Of a stretch of 64,000 bases of DNA, positions 1-9,149 are shown one piece after another. The translations under genes and the position numbers were made by a program. The first letter of the stretch is position 1. Each line of letters begins with the position of its first letter. The notes under the pieces were generated by a model that was not told the origin of the DNA, did no database searches, and saw nothing but the letters and a program-made list of their open reading frames with translations. This DNA is from Paracoccus alkanivorans (GTDB lineage: Bacteria; Pseudomonadota; Alphaproteobacteria; Rhodobacterales; Rhodobacteraceae), in contig NZ_QOKZ01000005.1 of assembly GCF_003697785.1 (NCBI RefSeq), forward strand, positions 248,001-312,000, in the 5' to 3' direction.

Positions 1-271
1 GATAGGCCTGCGCCCATGCATGATCGAAGATATATTCTCCCTGGCTGTGCGATTTCGCATAGAGCGGCGCGGCGCCGACGATCCGCCCGTCGCATTCCAC
101 CGTCAGGTGCAGTGCCTGCCAGCCGCTGCCCGGCCCGACCGATCCCGATTGCTCCAGCGCGTCCAGGAAGCGGTGGCTGGTAAAGGGATGATCGCCGGCC
201 AGCCCGTCCCAGATATCGGCGGGAATTTCCGAGATGGCGGCATGGGTGGTCAGGGTGAGGGAGGCGCTCAT
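1..271 (-). CDS. GNAT/FemAB-like N-acetyltransferase, DUF482 family (N-terminal part)
   Basis: The reverse strand opens with ATG at 271 and reads to the window edge without a stop, giving about 90 residues. The peptide runs from MSASLTLTTHAAI through DIWDGLAGDHPFTSHRFLDA and LEQSGSVGPGSGW to DGRIVGAAPLYAKSHSQGEY. The HPF..HRFL.ALE and SGW.P.HL..... G...G.APLY.K.HS.GEYVFD pattern is typical of the start of DUF482 (peptidoglycan-recognition-like GNAT) proteins of alphaproteobacteria. It is cut by the window edge, so its active-site region is not visible. The biochemical substrate of the family is unknown. Confidence 0.75.
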   Translation of the reverse strand, partial: MSASLTLTTHAAISEIPADIWDGLAGDHPFTSHRFLDALEQSGSVGPGSGWQALHLTVECDGRIVGAAPLYAKSHSQGEYIFDHAWAQAY

Positions 272-507
272 GCGGTGAAACTAGGCATTCCGGCGGGATT
301 TGTCAGGGGGCCAATGCGTGAGGGCGGGGCAATTGTCATCACCCCGTCGCAAAACCTCCCTACGCGCCGCATCCCTGCGTCGGTTCGCCGAAAAATTCAG
401 CAAACCATCAGACCGCCTCGCCCGTCGCGATACCTCGTGGGCGATCTCGTGACCGGCAGGGGCGATACCTTTCCGGTCAGGATCGTCGGCCGGGTCGAGG
501 ACCGGGC

Positions 508-1953
508 TCAGGCATTCACGCATTCTCGGATCATCGCCTTTGCACCCTTTTCGACCAGCCCTGACAATGCCGCCGTCAGGTCATCGGCAAAGCCCGCATC
601 CTCGCGCAAGACCGGGGGAAAGACCTCGGCCAGCGCCAGGAAACCTTGCACGGTCCGGGCCGAATCCTCCTGCCACAATTCGGCCAGCCGGGGTGCGAGC
701 GGGTCCTTGACCTCGATGGGCTTCCCGGCCTCGTCCCGGCCCGAGGCATAGCGCATCCATGCCGCGACTGCCAAGGTAAGGCCCGGTACCGCCCTGCCTG
801 CCGCCCGCGCCTCGGCGATGGTGCCGAGTATCCGCTGCGGCAGTTTCTGGCTGCCATCCATAGCGATCTGCCATGTCCGATGCCGGATCGCGGGATTGGC
901 ATAGCGGTCATGCAGCGCATCCGCGTAAGCCGCCAGATCGACGCCGGGGGGCGAGGTCAGCGCGGGGATGATCTCGCCCTGCCACAGCCCCCGGACGAAT
1001 GCCGAGAAATCCGCATCGGCCACCGTGTCGGCGATGGTCTCGTATCCCGCCAGATAGCCCAGATAGGCCAGCGAGGAATGGGTGCCGTTCAGCATCCGCA
1101 GCTTCATATGCTCGAAAGGCGTCACGTCCTCGACCATCTGCACGCCGACCGATGCGAGATCGGGGCGGGCGCCATCGACAAAACGATCCTCAACGACCCA
1201 TTGCCGGAAGGGCTCGTGCATCACCGGGGCCTCGTCGCGCGTGCCGGTCAATGCCTCCAGCCGGTCCAGATCAGTGGGGCTGGTCGCGGGCACGATGCGG
1301 TCCACCATGGTCGAGGGAAACGCGCCCTCGGACTCGATCCAATCGGCCAGCGCCGGATCGATCAGCCGGGCGAGTTCCAGCACCACGCCCCGCACCACAT
1401 GACCGTTTTCCGGCAGGTTGTCGCAGCACAGCACGGTGAATGGCCGCAGCCCCGCCGCCCGCCGCGCCTGCAAGGCCCGCACCAGAAATCCCGGCGCGGT
1501 TTTCGGCAGCGGCTCGGCCAGGTCATGGCGGATATCGGGATGCTCGCGGTTCAGCCGCCCGGTCGAGGGTTCATGGCAATAGCCCTTTTCGGTCACGGTC
1601 AGGCTGACGATCCTCACCTGCGGCGCGGCCATCGCATCCAGCACCGCCTGACGGTCCTCGGGCGCGACCAGCACCTCGCGCAACACGCTGATAACCTGTG
1701 GTTTCTCGCCTCCGGGGCCAAGCTCCAGCGCGGTATAGGCCCAGCCCTGCGGGCGCAGCCGGTCGCGGGTGCCAGGGGATTGTAGCGACACGCCGGTAAT
1801 GCCCCAATCGCCGCCGGATTTTGCCATCGCCTCGGCGATATAGATCGCGCCATGGGCACGGAAGAACGCGCCGAGTCCCAGATGCACGATGCCCGCAGGC
1901 GTATCAGACGGTTCTCGGTAAAGCCTATCTCGCAAGCCAGCCTCCGTCGACAT
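508..1953 (-). CDS. uxuB: D-mannonate oxidoreductase (fructuronate reductase), mannitol dehydrogenase family
   Basis: A 481-residue NAD-dependent polyol dehydrogenase of the length of UxuB. The Rossmann start (GIVHLGLGAFFRAHGA) is at residues 21-36, and the family motif Lys-x5-Asn-x2-His is visible as KLRMLNGTHS. The family includes mannitol 2-dehydrogenase, tagaturonate reductase and fructuronate reductase. Fructuronate reductase (D-fructuronate to D-mannonate) is chosen because uxaC, kduI, kduD and a TRAP importer lie in the same transcription unit. The ATG overlaps the end of kduD by 29 bp, which implies translational coupling. UxuA, the next enzyme, is not in this window. Confidence 0.82.
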   Translation of the reverse strand: MSTEAGLRDRLYREPSDTPAGIVHLGLGAFFRAHGAIYIAEAMAKSGGDWGITGVSLQSPGTRDRLRPQGWAYTALELGPGGEKPQVISVLREVLVAPEDRQAVLDAMAAPQVRIVSLTVTEKGYCHEPSTGRLNREHPDIRHDLAEPLPKTAPGFLVRALQARRAAGLRPFTVLCCDNLPENGHVVRGVVLELARLIDPALADWIESEGAFPSTMVDRIVPATSPTDLDRLEALTGTRDEAPVMHEPFRQWVVEDRFVDGARPDLASVGVQMVEDVTPFEHMKLRMLNGTHSSLAYLGYLAGYETIADTVADADFSAFVRGLWQGEIIPALTSPPGVDLAAYADALHDRYANPAIRHRTWQIAMDGSQKLPQRILGTIAEARAAGRAVPGLTLAVAAWMRYASGRDEAGKPIEVKDPLAPRLAELWQEDSARTVQGFLALAEVFPPVLREDAGFADDLTAALSGLVEKGAKAMIRECVNA

Positions 1954-2650
1954 TCAGCACCGCCCCGTTGATGTAATCCGAGGCGGGTGCGGCCAGAAAA
2001 ACCGCCGTTTGCGCGATATCCTCGGGCTTGCCCCAACGACCCGCAGGGATCCTGTCGAGGATCGCCTTCGAGCGGTCGGGATCGGCGCGCAGGGCCTGCG
2101 TGTTGTTGGTCTCGATATAGCCCGGCGCGATCGCGTTCACGTTCAGCCCCCGCGCCGCCCATTCATTCGCCATCAGCTTGGTCAGCCCCGCCACGCCATG
2201 CTTGCTGGCGGTGTAGGAGGGCACGCGGATGCCGCCCTGAAAGCTGAGCAGCGAGGCAATATTGACGATCTTGCCCCGCCCACGCGGCAGGGCCGCACGC
2301 GCGAAAGCCTGGCAGGTGAAGAACAGCGCCTTCAGGTTCACGTCGATGACATCGTCCCAATCGGCCTCGGAGAACTCCGCCGCGTCCTCGCGCCGGATGA
2401 TGCCCGCGTTGTTCACTAGGATATCGATGCGCTCTGCGGCAAAGACATCCCGCGCAGCCATCGGGTCTGCGAAATCCAGGCGCATGGCCCGGCCCGAGCC
2501 CATCAGCGCCAGCGTCTCGTCGCAATCGCGGCGCCCGGCGGCGATCACTTCGGCCCCGGCTTGCGCCATGGCCACGGCAATCGCCTGCCCGATCCCGGTA
2601 TTCGCGCCGGTCACCAGCGCAACCTGCCCGTTCAACGAAAAGGGATTCAT
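1925..2650 (-). CDS. kduD: 2-dehydro-3-deoxy-D-gluconate 5-dehydrogenase (SDR)
   Basis: A 241-residue short-chain dehydrogenase. It has the TGANTGIG nucleotide-binding glycine motif near residue 14, NNAG in the middle, and the YTASKHG catalytic Tyr-Lys pair. The C-terminus VDGGWLAR is typical of KduD. In the pathway it reduces 3-deoxy-D-glycero-2,5-hexodiulosonate to 2-keto-3-deoxygluconate. The start codon overlaps the end of kduI (ATGA type) and its tail overlaps uxuB. The stop is TAG, which shows that amber is a real stop in this genome. Confidence 0.87.
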   Translation of the reverse strand: MNPFSLNGQVALVTGANTGIGQAIAVAMAQAGAEVIAAGRRDCDETLALMGSGRAMRLDFADPMAARDVFAAERIDILVNNAGIIRREDAAEFSEADWDDVIDVNLKALFFTCQAFARAALPRGRGKIVNIASLLSFQGGIRVPSYTASKHGVAGLTKLMANEWAARGLNVNAIAPGYIETNNTQALRADPDRSKAILDRIPAGRWGKPEDIAQTAVFLAAPASDYINGAVLNVDGGWLAR

Positions 2651-3471
2651 CGCAAATCCTCTGGCTGGATGAAGTCCATATCCGTGTAATCCACGTTATC
2701 GCCCGCCATCGCCCAGATGAAGGTATAGCCGCCGATCCCCGCGCCGGAATGGATCGACCATGTCGGAGAGATCACCGCCTGCTCGTTGGCGACGAAAAGA
2801 TGCCGCGTCTCCTGCGGCTCGCCCATCAGGTGCAATACCCGCGATTCGGGCTCCATGCCGTGATAGAGATAGGCCTCCATCCGGCGGTCATGCACATGGG
2901 CGGGCATGGTGTTCCAGACCGAGCCATCCTCCAGCGTCGTGTAGCCCAGCACAAGCTGGCAGCTTTCCATTACCAGCGGATGGATGAACTGGCGGATGGT
3001 GCGCTTGTTCGAGGTCTCGACCGCGCCCAGCCTGACCTCTTTCGCCTCGCTCACCGTAACCAGCCGGCAGGGCAGTTCCCGATGCGCAGGGGCCGAGGTG
3101 ATATAGAAGCGCCCCTTGCCCGAAAACGTCACCGGGCCGGATCCCATGCCCAGGTAAAGCACATCGCCATAAGCCATGTCCCAGCCCTGCCCGGCCGCCT
3201 CGACCCGGCCCGGACCGCCGATATTGACGATCCCCATCTCGCGCCGGTCGAGGAAATTCGGAGTCTTGGTCTCTTCGATCTGGTCCAGTGTCAGGGATTT
3301 GTCCCCGGGCACTGCCCCACCCACCACGAAACGGTCGTAATGGGTATAAACCAGCCGGATCTCGCCATCGGCGAACAGTCCCTCGGCCAGGAAGTGCTGA
3401 CGCAGTGCGGCGGTGTCCATGGCCTTGGCATGTTCCGGATGGATCGCGTGGCGGGTTTCTACATGGGTCAT
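2647..3471 (-). CDS. kduI: 5-dehydro-4-deoxy-D-glucuronate isomerase
   Basis: A 274-residue protein matching the usual KduI length (about 275-280). The metal-binding cupin core is seen as PAHVHDRRMEAYLYHGME (His-x-His and Glu ligands). Other family sequences are visible: DRREMGIVNIGG, YTHYDRFVVGG and MGEPQETRHLFVANEQAVISP. It isomerises the unsaturated-uronate product 5-keto-4-deoxyuronate before KduD acts. KduI, KduD and UxuB form a tight overlapping block. The block is separated by 287 bp from the upstream cupin/TRAP genes, so it may have its own promoter in 3472-3758. Confidence 0.9.
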   Translation of the reverse strand: MTHVETRHAIHPEHAKAMDTAALRQHFLAEGLFADGEIRLVYTHYDRFVVGGAVPGDKSLTLDQIEETKTPNFLDRREMGIVNIGGPGRVEAAGQGWDMAYGDVLYLGMGSGPVTFSGKGRFYITSAPAHRELPCRLVTVSEAKEVRLGAVETSNKRTIRQFIHPLVMESCQLVLGYTTLEDGSVWNTMPAHVHDRRMEAYLYHGMEPESRVLHLMGEPQETRHLFVANEQAVISPTWSIHSGAGIGGYTFIWAMAGDNVDYTDMDFIQPEDLR

Positions 3472-3758
3472 GTTGGCTCCTGTGACTTGGCAGAATTCAA
3501 ATGTGGCGGATCAGATGGTCGGACAGAGCCGCGCAGCGCCGGGCCGCGGATGGGCGCATGATGGCTTGTGATTAGCGTTTTATCGCGCAGCCCCGAACGA
3601 CGCGGATACAGCAGGATAACTTCAGCAAAGCGCCCGTCCGGGGGGCGGCCGGGTGCTGCGCGGCGGCCCGCTGGGCCTTGATTCCGCGCAGGGACATAGC
3701 GGCCAGAAAAGAGTTTGGCATGGATATGCGAAATCATTTCAAAACCGCTTGGCACCTT

Positions 3759-4040
3759 TCAGAGGAAATCGTCGCGGCGTGGGGTGAAACTGTCGATCAG
3801 TTCTCCTTCCTCAAGGCACAGGCAGCCATGTTCCGCGCCCGAGGGGATCACGAAGGCATCGCTCGGCCCGACCTCGAATTCGCGGCCATCCATGGTGAAG
3901 CGGTAACGGCCCGACCGGACATAGGTCGATTGCACATGCGGATGGCTGTGCAGCGCCCCCCGGTCGCCCGCCTTGAAGGCAAAGCGGACGACCATCAACT
4001 CCGGTGAATGGGCAAGGACGGTACGGACAGGATCGCTCAT
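3759..4040 (-). CDS. Small cupin-domain protein in the uronate operon
   Basis: A 93-residue single-domain cupin (MSDPVRTVLAHSPELMVVRF at the start). Motif 1 is seen as G.HSHPHVQSTYVRSGRYRF and motif 2 as GPSDAFVIPSGAEHG, with His residues that could bind a metal. Small cupins of this type (KdgF-like) linearise 4,5-unsaturated galacturonate to 5-keto-4-deoxyuronate, the KduI substrate, and this role would fit the locus. That assignment is inference from motif and neighbourhood. The ATG at 4040 overlaps the dctM stop (ATGA), which fixes the start and shows coupling with the transporter. Confidence 0.72.
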   Translation of the reverse strand: MSDPVRTVLAHSPELMVVRFAFKAGDRGALHSHPHVQSTYVRSGRYRFTMDGREFEVGPSDAFVIPSGAEHGCLCLEEGELIDSFTPRRDDFL

Positions 4041-5317
4041 CTGAACACCGCAGGAAGCCAGAGGGAAAGTGCGGGGATGTAAGTCACCAGCATCAGGGTC
4101 ACAAAGGCCGCTCCATAGAAGGGCCAGATCGTGCGCATCGCCTGCCAGATGCTGATCCTGCCGACCGCGCAGCCGACGAACAGCACCGCGCCAACCGGCG
4201 GCGTGCACAGCCCGATGCCAAGGTTCAGCACCAGGATCACCCCGAAATGCACCGGATCGACCCCGAACGCCTGTGCCACCGGCAAAAAGATCGGCGTGGT
4301 GATGACGATCAGCGGCGACATGTCCATGAAGGTGCCCAGGATCAGCAGGATCAGGTTCATCAGCAGCAAAATGACCAGCGGATTGTCGGAAATATTTTCC
4401 AAGAAGGTCACAAGCTGCGCCGGCACCTTCAGATAGGCCAGCAGCCAGCCGAAACAGGCCGCGCAGCCGATGACCAGCAGCACCATCGCGGTGGTGCGGA
4501 CCGCGCCCTTGGTTGCCTCGACGAATTCGCTCCATGGCAGGCTGCGATAGACCAGCGCGGTGATCAGCAGCGCGTACACCACTGCGATATTCGAGCTTTC
4601 CGAAGCGGTGAAGATGCCCGAGCGCACTCCGCCGAAGATGATCGCGATCAGGATCAGGCCGGGCAGTGCCGAGACGAACAGCGCGCCCATCATGCGCAGG
4701 CCGGGAAAGGGCTCGGTCGGATAGCCCTTCTTGCGGGCGACCCACCATGCCGCGATCATCAGCATCAGCGCGAGCACCAGCCCTGGGATTATTCCGGCGG
4801 TAAACAGGTCAGCAATGGACAGCCGCCCACCAGCCGCGATGGAATAGATGATCATGTTGTGCGAAGGCGGAATCATCAGCGCGATAATAGAACTGACAAC
4901 GGTGATATTGACCGCATAATCAACATCATATCCGCGCTTCTTCATCTGCGGCACCATCAGCCCGCCGACCGCGGAGGCATCGGCGGCGGCGGAGCCGGAC
5001 ACGCCGCCGAACATCAGCGAGGCGATGATATTCACCTGCCCCAGCCCACCCCTCATATGGCCGACCACGCTGCCCGCCAGCGCCACCAGCCTGCGGGCGA
5101 TATCGCCGCGCACCATCAGGTCGCCGGAATAGATGAAGAAAGGGATCGCCATCAGCGCAAAAACCGAAATGCCGGAATTCAGCCGCTGAAACACCACCAC
5201 CGGCGGCAAGCCCAGATAAAGCACGGTAAAGAAACTCGCCGCGCCAAGGCAGAAGGCGACCGGCGTGCCGATAAGCAGCAGCCCGGTAAAGCTGCCGAAC
5301 AGGATCCAGTATTCCAT
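4037..5317 (-). CDS. dctM: TRAP transporter large permease, DctM family
   Basis: About 426 residues, nearly all hydrophobic, matching DctM/SiaM large subunits with about 12 membrane segments. Typical stretches are FLGAASFFTVLYLGLPPVVV-type segments, ALMAIPFFIYSGDLMVRG, SGSAAADASAVGG and PPSHNMIIYS. The start at 5317 (MEYWILFGSF) is preferred over upstream in-frame starts because it begins at the first membrane helix and leaves 4 bp to the dctQ stop. It moves the solute with the sodium gradient, together with DctQ and the binding protein DctP. Confidence 0.88.
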   Translation of the reverse strand: MEYWILFGSFTGLLLIGTPVAFCLGAASFFTVLYLGLPPVVVFQRLNSGISVFALMAIPFFIYSGDLMVRGDIARRLVALAGSVVGHMRGGLGQVNIIASLMFGGVSGSAAADASAVGGLMVPQMKKRGYDVDYAVNITVVSSIIALMIPPSHNMIIYSIAAGGRLSIADLFTAGIIPGLVLALMLMIAAWWVARKKGYPTEPFPGLRMMGALFVSALPGLILIAIIFGGVRSGIFTASESSNIAVVYALLITALVYRSLPWSEFVEATKGAVRTTAMVLLVIGCAACFGWLLAYLKVPAQLVTFLENISDNPLVILLLMNLILLILGTFMDMSPLIVITTPIFLPVAQAFGVDPVHFGVILVLNLGIGLCTPPVGAVLFVGCAVGRISIWQAMRTIWPFYGAAFVTLMLVTYIPALSLWLPAVFR

Positions 5318-5321
5318 TGGC

Positions 5322-5873
5322 TCACGCTCCGTTTTGCCGGTCGGGTTCCTGCAGGTCGTCATCGGTATTGTCGCCAAAGCGCAGGGTGCGCAGCCCCGCC
5401 GCGCGGCGCAGGATCCGCTCGGTCGAGAACAGCATCAGCAGCACGCCTCCGGCCATCAGCGGCGCGAAGTCCCACAGCCGCGAGATGCCGAGTCCGGGGA
5501 TATCACCGCCCGCCGCCTTGGCGGCCAATTGCCCACCGAACCAGGTCATGCCGAATCCGAAGGCCACGACCACGATATCGGAGAGGCTGTGAAACCATGC
5601 CCGCCAGCTTTCCGGCACGATCATCAGGCCCACGTCGAAAGACAGGTGATAGCCCTCTTTCACGCCGACCGCCGCGCCGAGAAAAATGAACCAGCCCATC
5701 AGCATGACGCTGGCCGGTTCCGCCCAGAACAGGCTGCTGCCCAGAAGATAGCGAAAACAGACCTGCGCAAAGACGAATGCCGTCATAAGCACCAGCCCCA
5801 CGCCCGCGACCCAAAGCCCGGCACGGGCAACCGCGCCGGTCCATCCGGCCAGCTTTACCAACGCGTCACGCAT
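5322..5873 (-). CDS. dctQ: TRAP transporter small permease, DctQ family
   Basis: A 183-residue membrane protein with four predicted hydrophobic helices. It carries the DctQ signature region (CFRYLLGSSLFWAEPASVML and FLGAAVGVKEGYHLSFDV). The start at 5873 (MRDALVKLAGW) is chosen because the longer in-frame reading lacks the usual short cytoplasmic lead. It lies between dctP and dctM, the normal TRAP order. Its acidic C-terminal tail (TDDDLQEPDRQNGA) is unremarkable. Confidence 0.83.
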   Translation of the reverse strand: MRDALVKLAGWTGAVARAGLWVAGVGLVLMTAFVFAQVCFRYLLGSSLFWAEPASVMLMGWFIFLGAAVGVKEGYHLSFDVGLMIVPESWRAWFHSLSDIVVVAFGFGMTWFGGQLAAKAAGGDIPGLGISRLWDFAPLMAGGVLLMLFSTERILRRAAGLRTLRFGDNTDDDLQEPDRQNGA

Positions 5874-5929
5874 CACATATGCCCTCCAATGGGTATGCCG
5901 CCAGCGGTAAACCGCGGGCGGCGCTGCGA

Positions 5930-6913
5930 TCACTCGGTTTCCTGGATCCGCTTGACCAGATCCTGATCCTCGGGCGTGGTCACGTATTTCTCGTAAACTG
6001 GCGCCATCGCTTCGATGAAGGGTGTCTTGTCGATCTCCTTGATAATTTCGGCGCCTGCCGCGACCACTTTTTCCTCGGAAGCCGCTTCCTGCTCGGCCCA
6101 GAGCTTGCGCTGCAACTCCGCCGAATTCCGGGCCGCCTCGCGCATGATCTCCTGATCCTCGGGCGACAGCTTGTCCCAGGTCAGCTTCGAGATGGCGACC
6201 ACTTCCGGCACCATCAGATGCTGGTCCAGCGTGAAATATTTCGCCACTTCCGCATGCCCGGAACTGTCATAGCTGGGATAGTTGTTCTCGGCCCCGTCGA
6301 TAACCCCGGTCTGGATCGCCGAATAGACCTCGCCATAAGGCATCGGCGTGGCATTGGCGCCAAGCGCGTCCATCATGTCCACGAAGACATCGTTCTGCAT
6401 GACGCGGAACTTCATGCCTTCCAGATCCTCGATCGACTCGATGGGCTTCTGAGAATTGTAGAAGCTGCGCGCCCCGCCATCGTAATAGGCTAGCGCGACG
6501 AGGTCATGTTCCGCGAATTTCGCGCTCACCTCTTCGCCGATCGGCCCATCCAGAACGGCATGCATATGCTCTTCCGAGCGGAACAGGTAGGGCAGCGAGA
6601 AAAGCTGCGTCACCGGCACGATATCGTTGAACGTCCCGAAAGAGGCGCGAACCATGTCGATCACCCCGAACTGGGTCTGTTCGATCGTGTCCTTCTCTTC
6701 GCCCAGCTGCGACGAGGGGAATACCTCGATGCAGATCCGGCCTCCGGTCTTTTCCTTGACCTCCTCGGCCATAGCCTTGACGCCCTCGACGGTCGGGTAA
6801 CCGTCGGGATGGGTGTCCGATGACCGCAGGGTCGTTTCGCATTCCGCAGCCGCAGCCGTCGCCAAGGCGGCGGATGCCAGCAATCCGGCCAGTGTCGTCG
6901 TCAGGAACTTCAT
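5930..6913 (-). CDS. dctP: TRAP transporter solute-binding protein, DctP family
   Basis: A 327-residue periplasmic binding protein. A Sec signal peptide ends near residue 22 ([14 protein letters not shown]). Typical DctP sequences are seen: [64 protein letters not shown] and [20 protein letters not shown]. Arg in the FRVMQN segment is the conserved carboxylate-binding residue of the family. With the uronate catabolic genes around it, the likely ligand is a hexuronate or an unsaturated uronate. This is inference; the sequence alone does not name the ligand. Confidence 0.88.
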   Translation of the reverse strand: MKFLTTTLAGLLASAALATAAAAECETTLRSSDTHPDGYPTVEGVKAMAEEVKEKTGGRICIEVFPSSQLGEEKDTIEQTQFGVIDMVRASFGTFNDIVPVTQLFSLPYLFRSEEHMHAVLDGPIGEEVSAKFAEHDLVALAYYDGGARSFYNSQKPIESIEDLEGMKFRVMQNDVFVDMMDALGANATPMPYGEVYSAIQTGVIDGAENNYPSYDSSGHAEVAKYFTLDQHLMVPEVVAISKLTWDKLSPEDQEIMREAARNSAELQRKLWAEQEAASEEKVVAAGAEIIKEIDKTPFIEAMAPVYEKYVTTPEDQDLVKRIQETE

Positions 6914-6936
6914 GTCGTTTCCTCCCTATGTGAAGT

Positions 6937-8343
6937 TCAAAGCCTGTAGGCCCGTTTTGCGAGCTCGTATGTCAGGTCACGCGCCAGTTCATGCGCCTCG
7001 TCCTCGGCCAGCCGCCCGGTCGCAACCAGCGTGGCGAGGTAGGCGCAGTCCACCCGCCGCGCGACATCATGCCGAGCGGGGATCGAACAGAAGGCGCGAG
7101 TGTCGTCGTTGAAGCCGACAGTATTGTAGAAACCCGCCGTCTCGGTGGTCATCTCGCGGAACCGGCGCATGCCCTCGGCGCTGTCGTAAAACCACCATGC
7201 CGGGCCAAGGCGCAGGCAGGGATAGACCCCGGCCAGCGGCGCCAGTTCGCGCGAATAGGATGTCTCGTCCAGCGTGAACAGGATCACCGTCAGATCCGAG
7301 CGCATTCCCACCGCGTTCAGCAGCGGGCGCAGCGCCGTGACGTAATCGGTGCGGCCGGGAATATCGAATCCCTTGTCGCGCCCGAACATCGCCATCACCT
7401 GACCGGAATGGTTGCGCCGCGAGCCGGGATGGATCTGCATCACCAGCCCGTCCTCCAGGCTCATCCGCGCCATCTCGGTCAGCATATGACCGCGGAAGGC
7501 ATCTGCCTCCTCAGCCGAACATTCCCCGCGCAGCGCCTTCTGGAACAGCGCCGCCGCTTCGGCCTGCGGCAAATCCTCGGTCCGGGCCGAAGGATGGCCG
7601 TGATCCGACGAGGTTGCGCCGAATTCCTTGAAATAGGCCCGCCGTGCACGATGGGCATCCAGATAGCCCTGCCATGTCGCGGTGTCGAACCCCGTCTGCT
7701 GCCCCATCAGCGCGACGTTAGCCGCGAAGCCATCCATCTCGGGATCGATCACGCCATCGGGACGATAGGCGGTGATCACCCGTCCATCCCAATCCGACTC
7801 GCGGATCATCCGGTGCCAGCGCAGATCGTCGGTCGCCGCCTCGGTTGTGACGATCGCCTCGATGCCGAAACGCTTGAACAGGGCGCGCGGCCGGAATTCC
7901 GGCCTGGCGAGGCAATCAGCGATATGGTCGTAATACCAATCCGCCGTTTCCGCTGTCAGCCGCCGGTCTATGCCGAAGACATGCTGGAAGGAATGATCCA
8001 GCCACATCCTCGAAGGCGTGCCCCGGAACAGGTGGTAATGGCTGGCGAAGAGCCGCCAGATCCTGCGCCCATCCGTCTCTACCGGGCCGCCATCGACACG
8101 CGGCACGCCCAGGTCAGTCAGCTCCACCCCTTGAGAGCAGAGCATGCGGAAAACGTAATGATCCGGTGTCACGAAAAGCTGGGCCGGGTCGGGGAATGCC
8201 TCGTCCTCGGCATACCAGCGCGGGTCGGTATGCCCATGCGGACTGATGATCGGCAGATCCCGCACATTGTCATAAAGTGCGCGCGCCAGATCACGGGCGC
8301 GACCTTCGACGGGAAACAATCGATCCTCGTCCAGCAATGGCAT
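6937..8343 (-). CDS. uxaC: Glucuronate isomerase
   Basis: A 468-residue protein of the usual UxaC length. It shows the amidohydrolase-fold metal motif SPHGHTDPRWYAED near residue 34, and family motifs VTTEAATDDLRWHRMIRES, MQIHPGSRRNHS and YNTVGFNDDTRAFCSIPARHD. It converts D-glucuronate to D-fructuronate and D-galacturonate to D-tagaturonate. It is the first gene of the minus-strand uronate operon and feeds UxuB. It is transcribed divergently from the GntR regulator, from a gap of only 80 bp that must hold both promoters. Confidence 0.93.
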   Translation of the reverse strand: MPLLDEDRLFPVEGRARDLARALYDNVRDLPIISPHGHTDPRWYAEDEAFPDPAQLFVTPDHYVFRMLCSQGVELTDLGVPRVDGGPVETDGRRIWRLFASHYHLFRGTPSRMWLDHSFQHVFGIDRRLTAETADWYYDHIADCLARPEFRPRALFKRFGIEAIVTTEAATDDLRWHRMIRESDWDGRVITAYRPDGVIDPEMDGFAANVALMGQQTGFDTATWQGYLDAHRARRAYFKEFGATSSDHGHPSARTEDLPQAEAAALFQKALRGECSAEEADAFRGHMLTEMARMSLEDGLVMQIHPGSRRNHSGQVMAMFGRDKGFDIPGRTDYVTALRPLLNAVGMRSDLTVILFTLDETSYSRELAPLAGVYPCLRLGPAWWFYDSAEGMRRFREMTTETAGFYNTVGFNDDTRAFCSIPARHDVARRVDCAYLATLVATGRLAEDEAHELARDLTYELAKRAYRL

Positions 8344-8423
8344 GGGCCCTCCCGACTCACTTGCCCTCTAGCGAGTCTGCTAATATGCTAGTTTACAAGT
8401 CAGGTCAACCGGAGCCGTTCACC
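8344..8423. promoter_or_regulatory. Divergent uxaC / gntR control region with an imperfect palindrome
   Basis: This 80-bp gap separates the start of uxaC (minus) from the GntR gene (plus). At 8368-8391 the sequence begins CTAGC and ends GCTAG around an AT-rich centre. Inside it, CTAATATGCTAG (8380-8391) is an imperfect dyad with 8 of 12 positions symmetric. GntR-family regulators usually bind such short dyads beside their own gene, so this is the best operator candidate for the uronate operon. GGAG at 8411-8414 is the ribosome site for the regulator. Confidence 0.4.
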
Positions 8424-9149
8424 ATGTCACAACAAAACACACCACCCCCCCTGGGCCTGCCGACACTGGACGATCTGCGCCCCCGCACCGTGACCGACCA
8501 GATTTTCGAGGAACTGTACAAGCGCGTGATCGATCTCAGCCTGCCACCCGGAACCAGGTTGTCCGAGGCTGAGGTTGCCTCGAAAATGGGCGTTTCGCGC
8601 CAGCCGGTTCGGGACGCCTTTTATCGTTTGTCACAACAGGGTTTCATCGAGATCCGGCCGCAACGCGCCACGATCGTCACTGCGATTTCGGAAGAATCGA
8701 TCCTGCAGGCGCAGTTCATCCGGCTGGCGCTGGAAACCGCCTGCCTCCGCAAGGCCTCCGAACGGCTGACGGCGGATCATCTCGCCGCACTGGACGAACT
8801 GGTCGAACGGCAAGAGGCGGCCGTCAGAGCCGACAGGCGGGCAGAATTCCACGCGCTGGACGATCAGTTTCACCATGACATCTGCGCCTATACCGGCCTC
8901 GAATTCGCATGGACGCTGGTCAAGGAGAACAAGGGCCATATGGACCGCGCGCGCTACCTGTCGCTATCTTTCGGCGCAGCGCGCGCCCTGGCCGAGCATC
9001 GCGAAATCATGGCGGCCCTGCGCGCCCGCGATGCTGACCGGGCCATCGCCGCCTGCGAAAGACATCTGGGCCGGATCGCCGAAATCTTCCCGCGCCTGCG
9101 CGCCGACAATCCCGACGCATTCGACCGGAAGCAGCGCACGGATTCGTAG
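8424..9149 (+). CDS. GntR-family regulator with FCD effector domain, probably of the uronate operon
   Basis: A 241-residue regulator. The N-terminal winged helix-turn-helix is at about residues 20-85 (TVTDQIFEELYKRVIDLSL, GTRLSEAEVASKMGVSRQPV). A helical FCD domain follows, with the metal-ligand pattern typical of the family (FHALDDQFHHDICAYTG and AEHREIMAALRARD). The start at 8424 is chosen because GGAG lies 10 bp upstream; in-frame starts further upstream would run into the divergent promoter. The gene faces away from uxaC, so it likely senses a uronate intermediate and controls that operon. It ends with TAG. Confidence 0.8.
   Translation: MSQQNTPPPLGLPTLDDLRPRTVTDQIFEELYKRVIDLSLPPGTRLSEAEVASKMGVSRQPVRDAFYRLSQQGFIEIRPQRATIVTAISEESILQAQFIRLALETACLRKASERLTADHLAALDELVERQEAAVRADRRAEFHALDDQFHHDICAYTGLEFAWTLVKENKGHMDRARYLSLSFGAARALAEHREIMAALRARDADRAIAACERHLGRIAEIFPRLRADNPDAFDRKQRTDS

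Noticed and set aside
4004..5689. 561-residue open frame on the plus strand
   Set aside because: It lies opposite dctM and dctQ, is very rich in Arg, Gln, His and Asp, and has no domain. It is a codon-bias shadow of the minus-strand transporter genes.
6991..8391. 466-residue open frame on the plus strand
   Set aside because: Opposite uxaC, with no family motif and no ribosome site.
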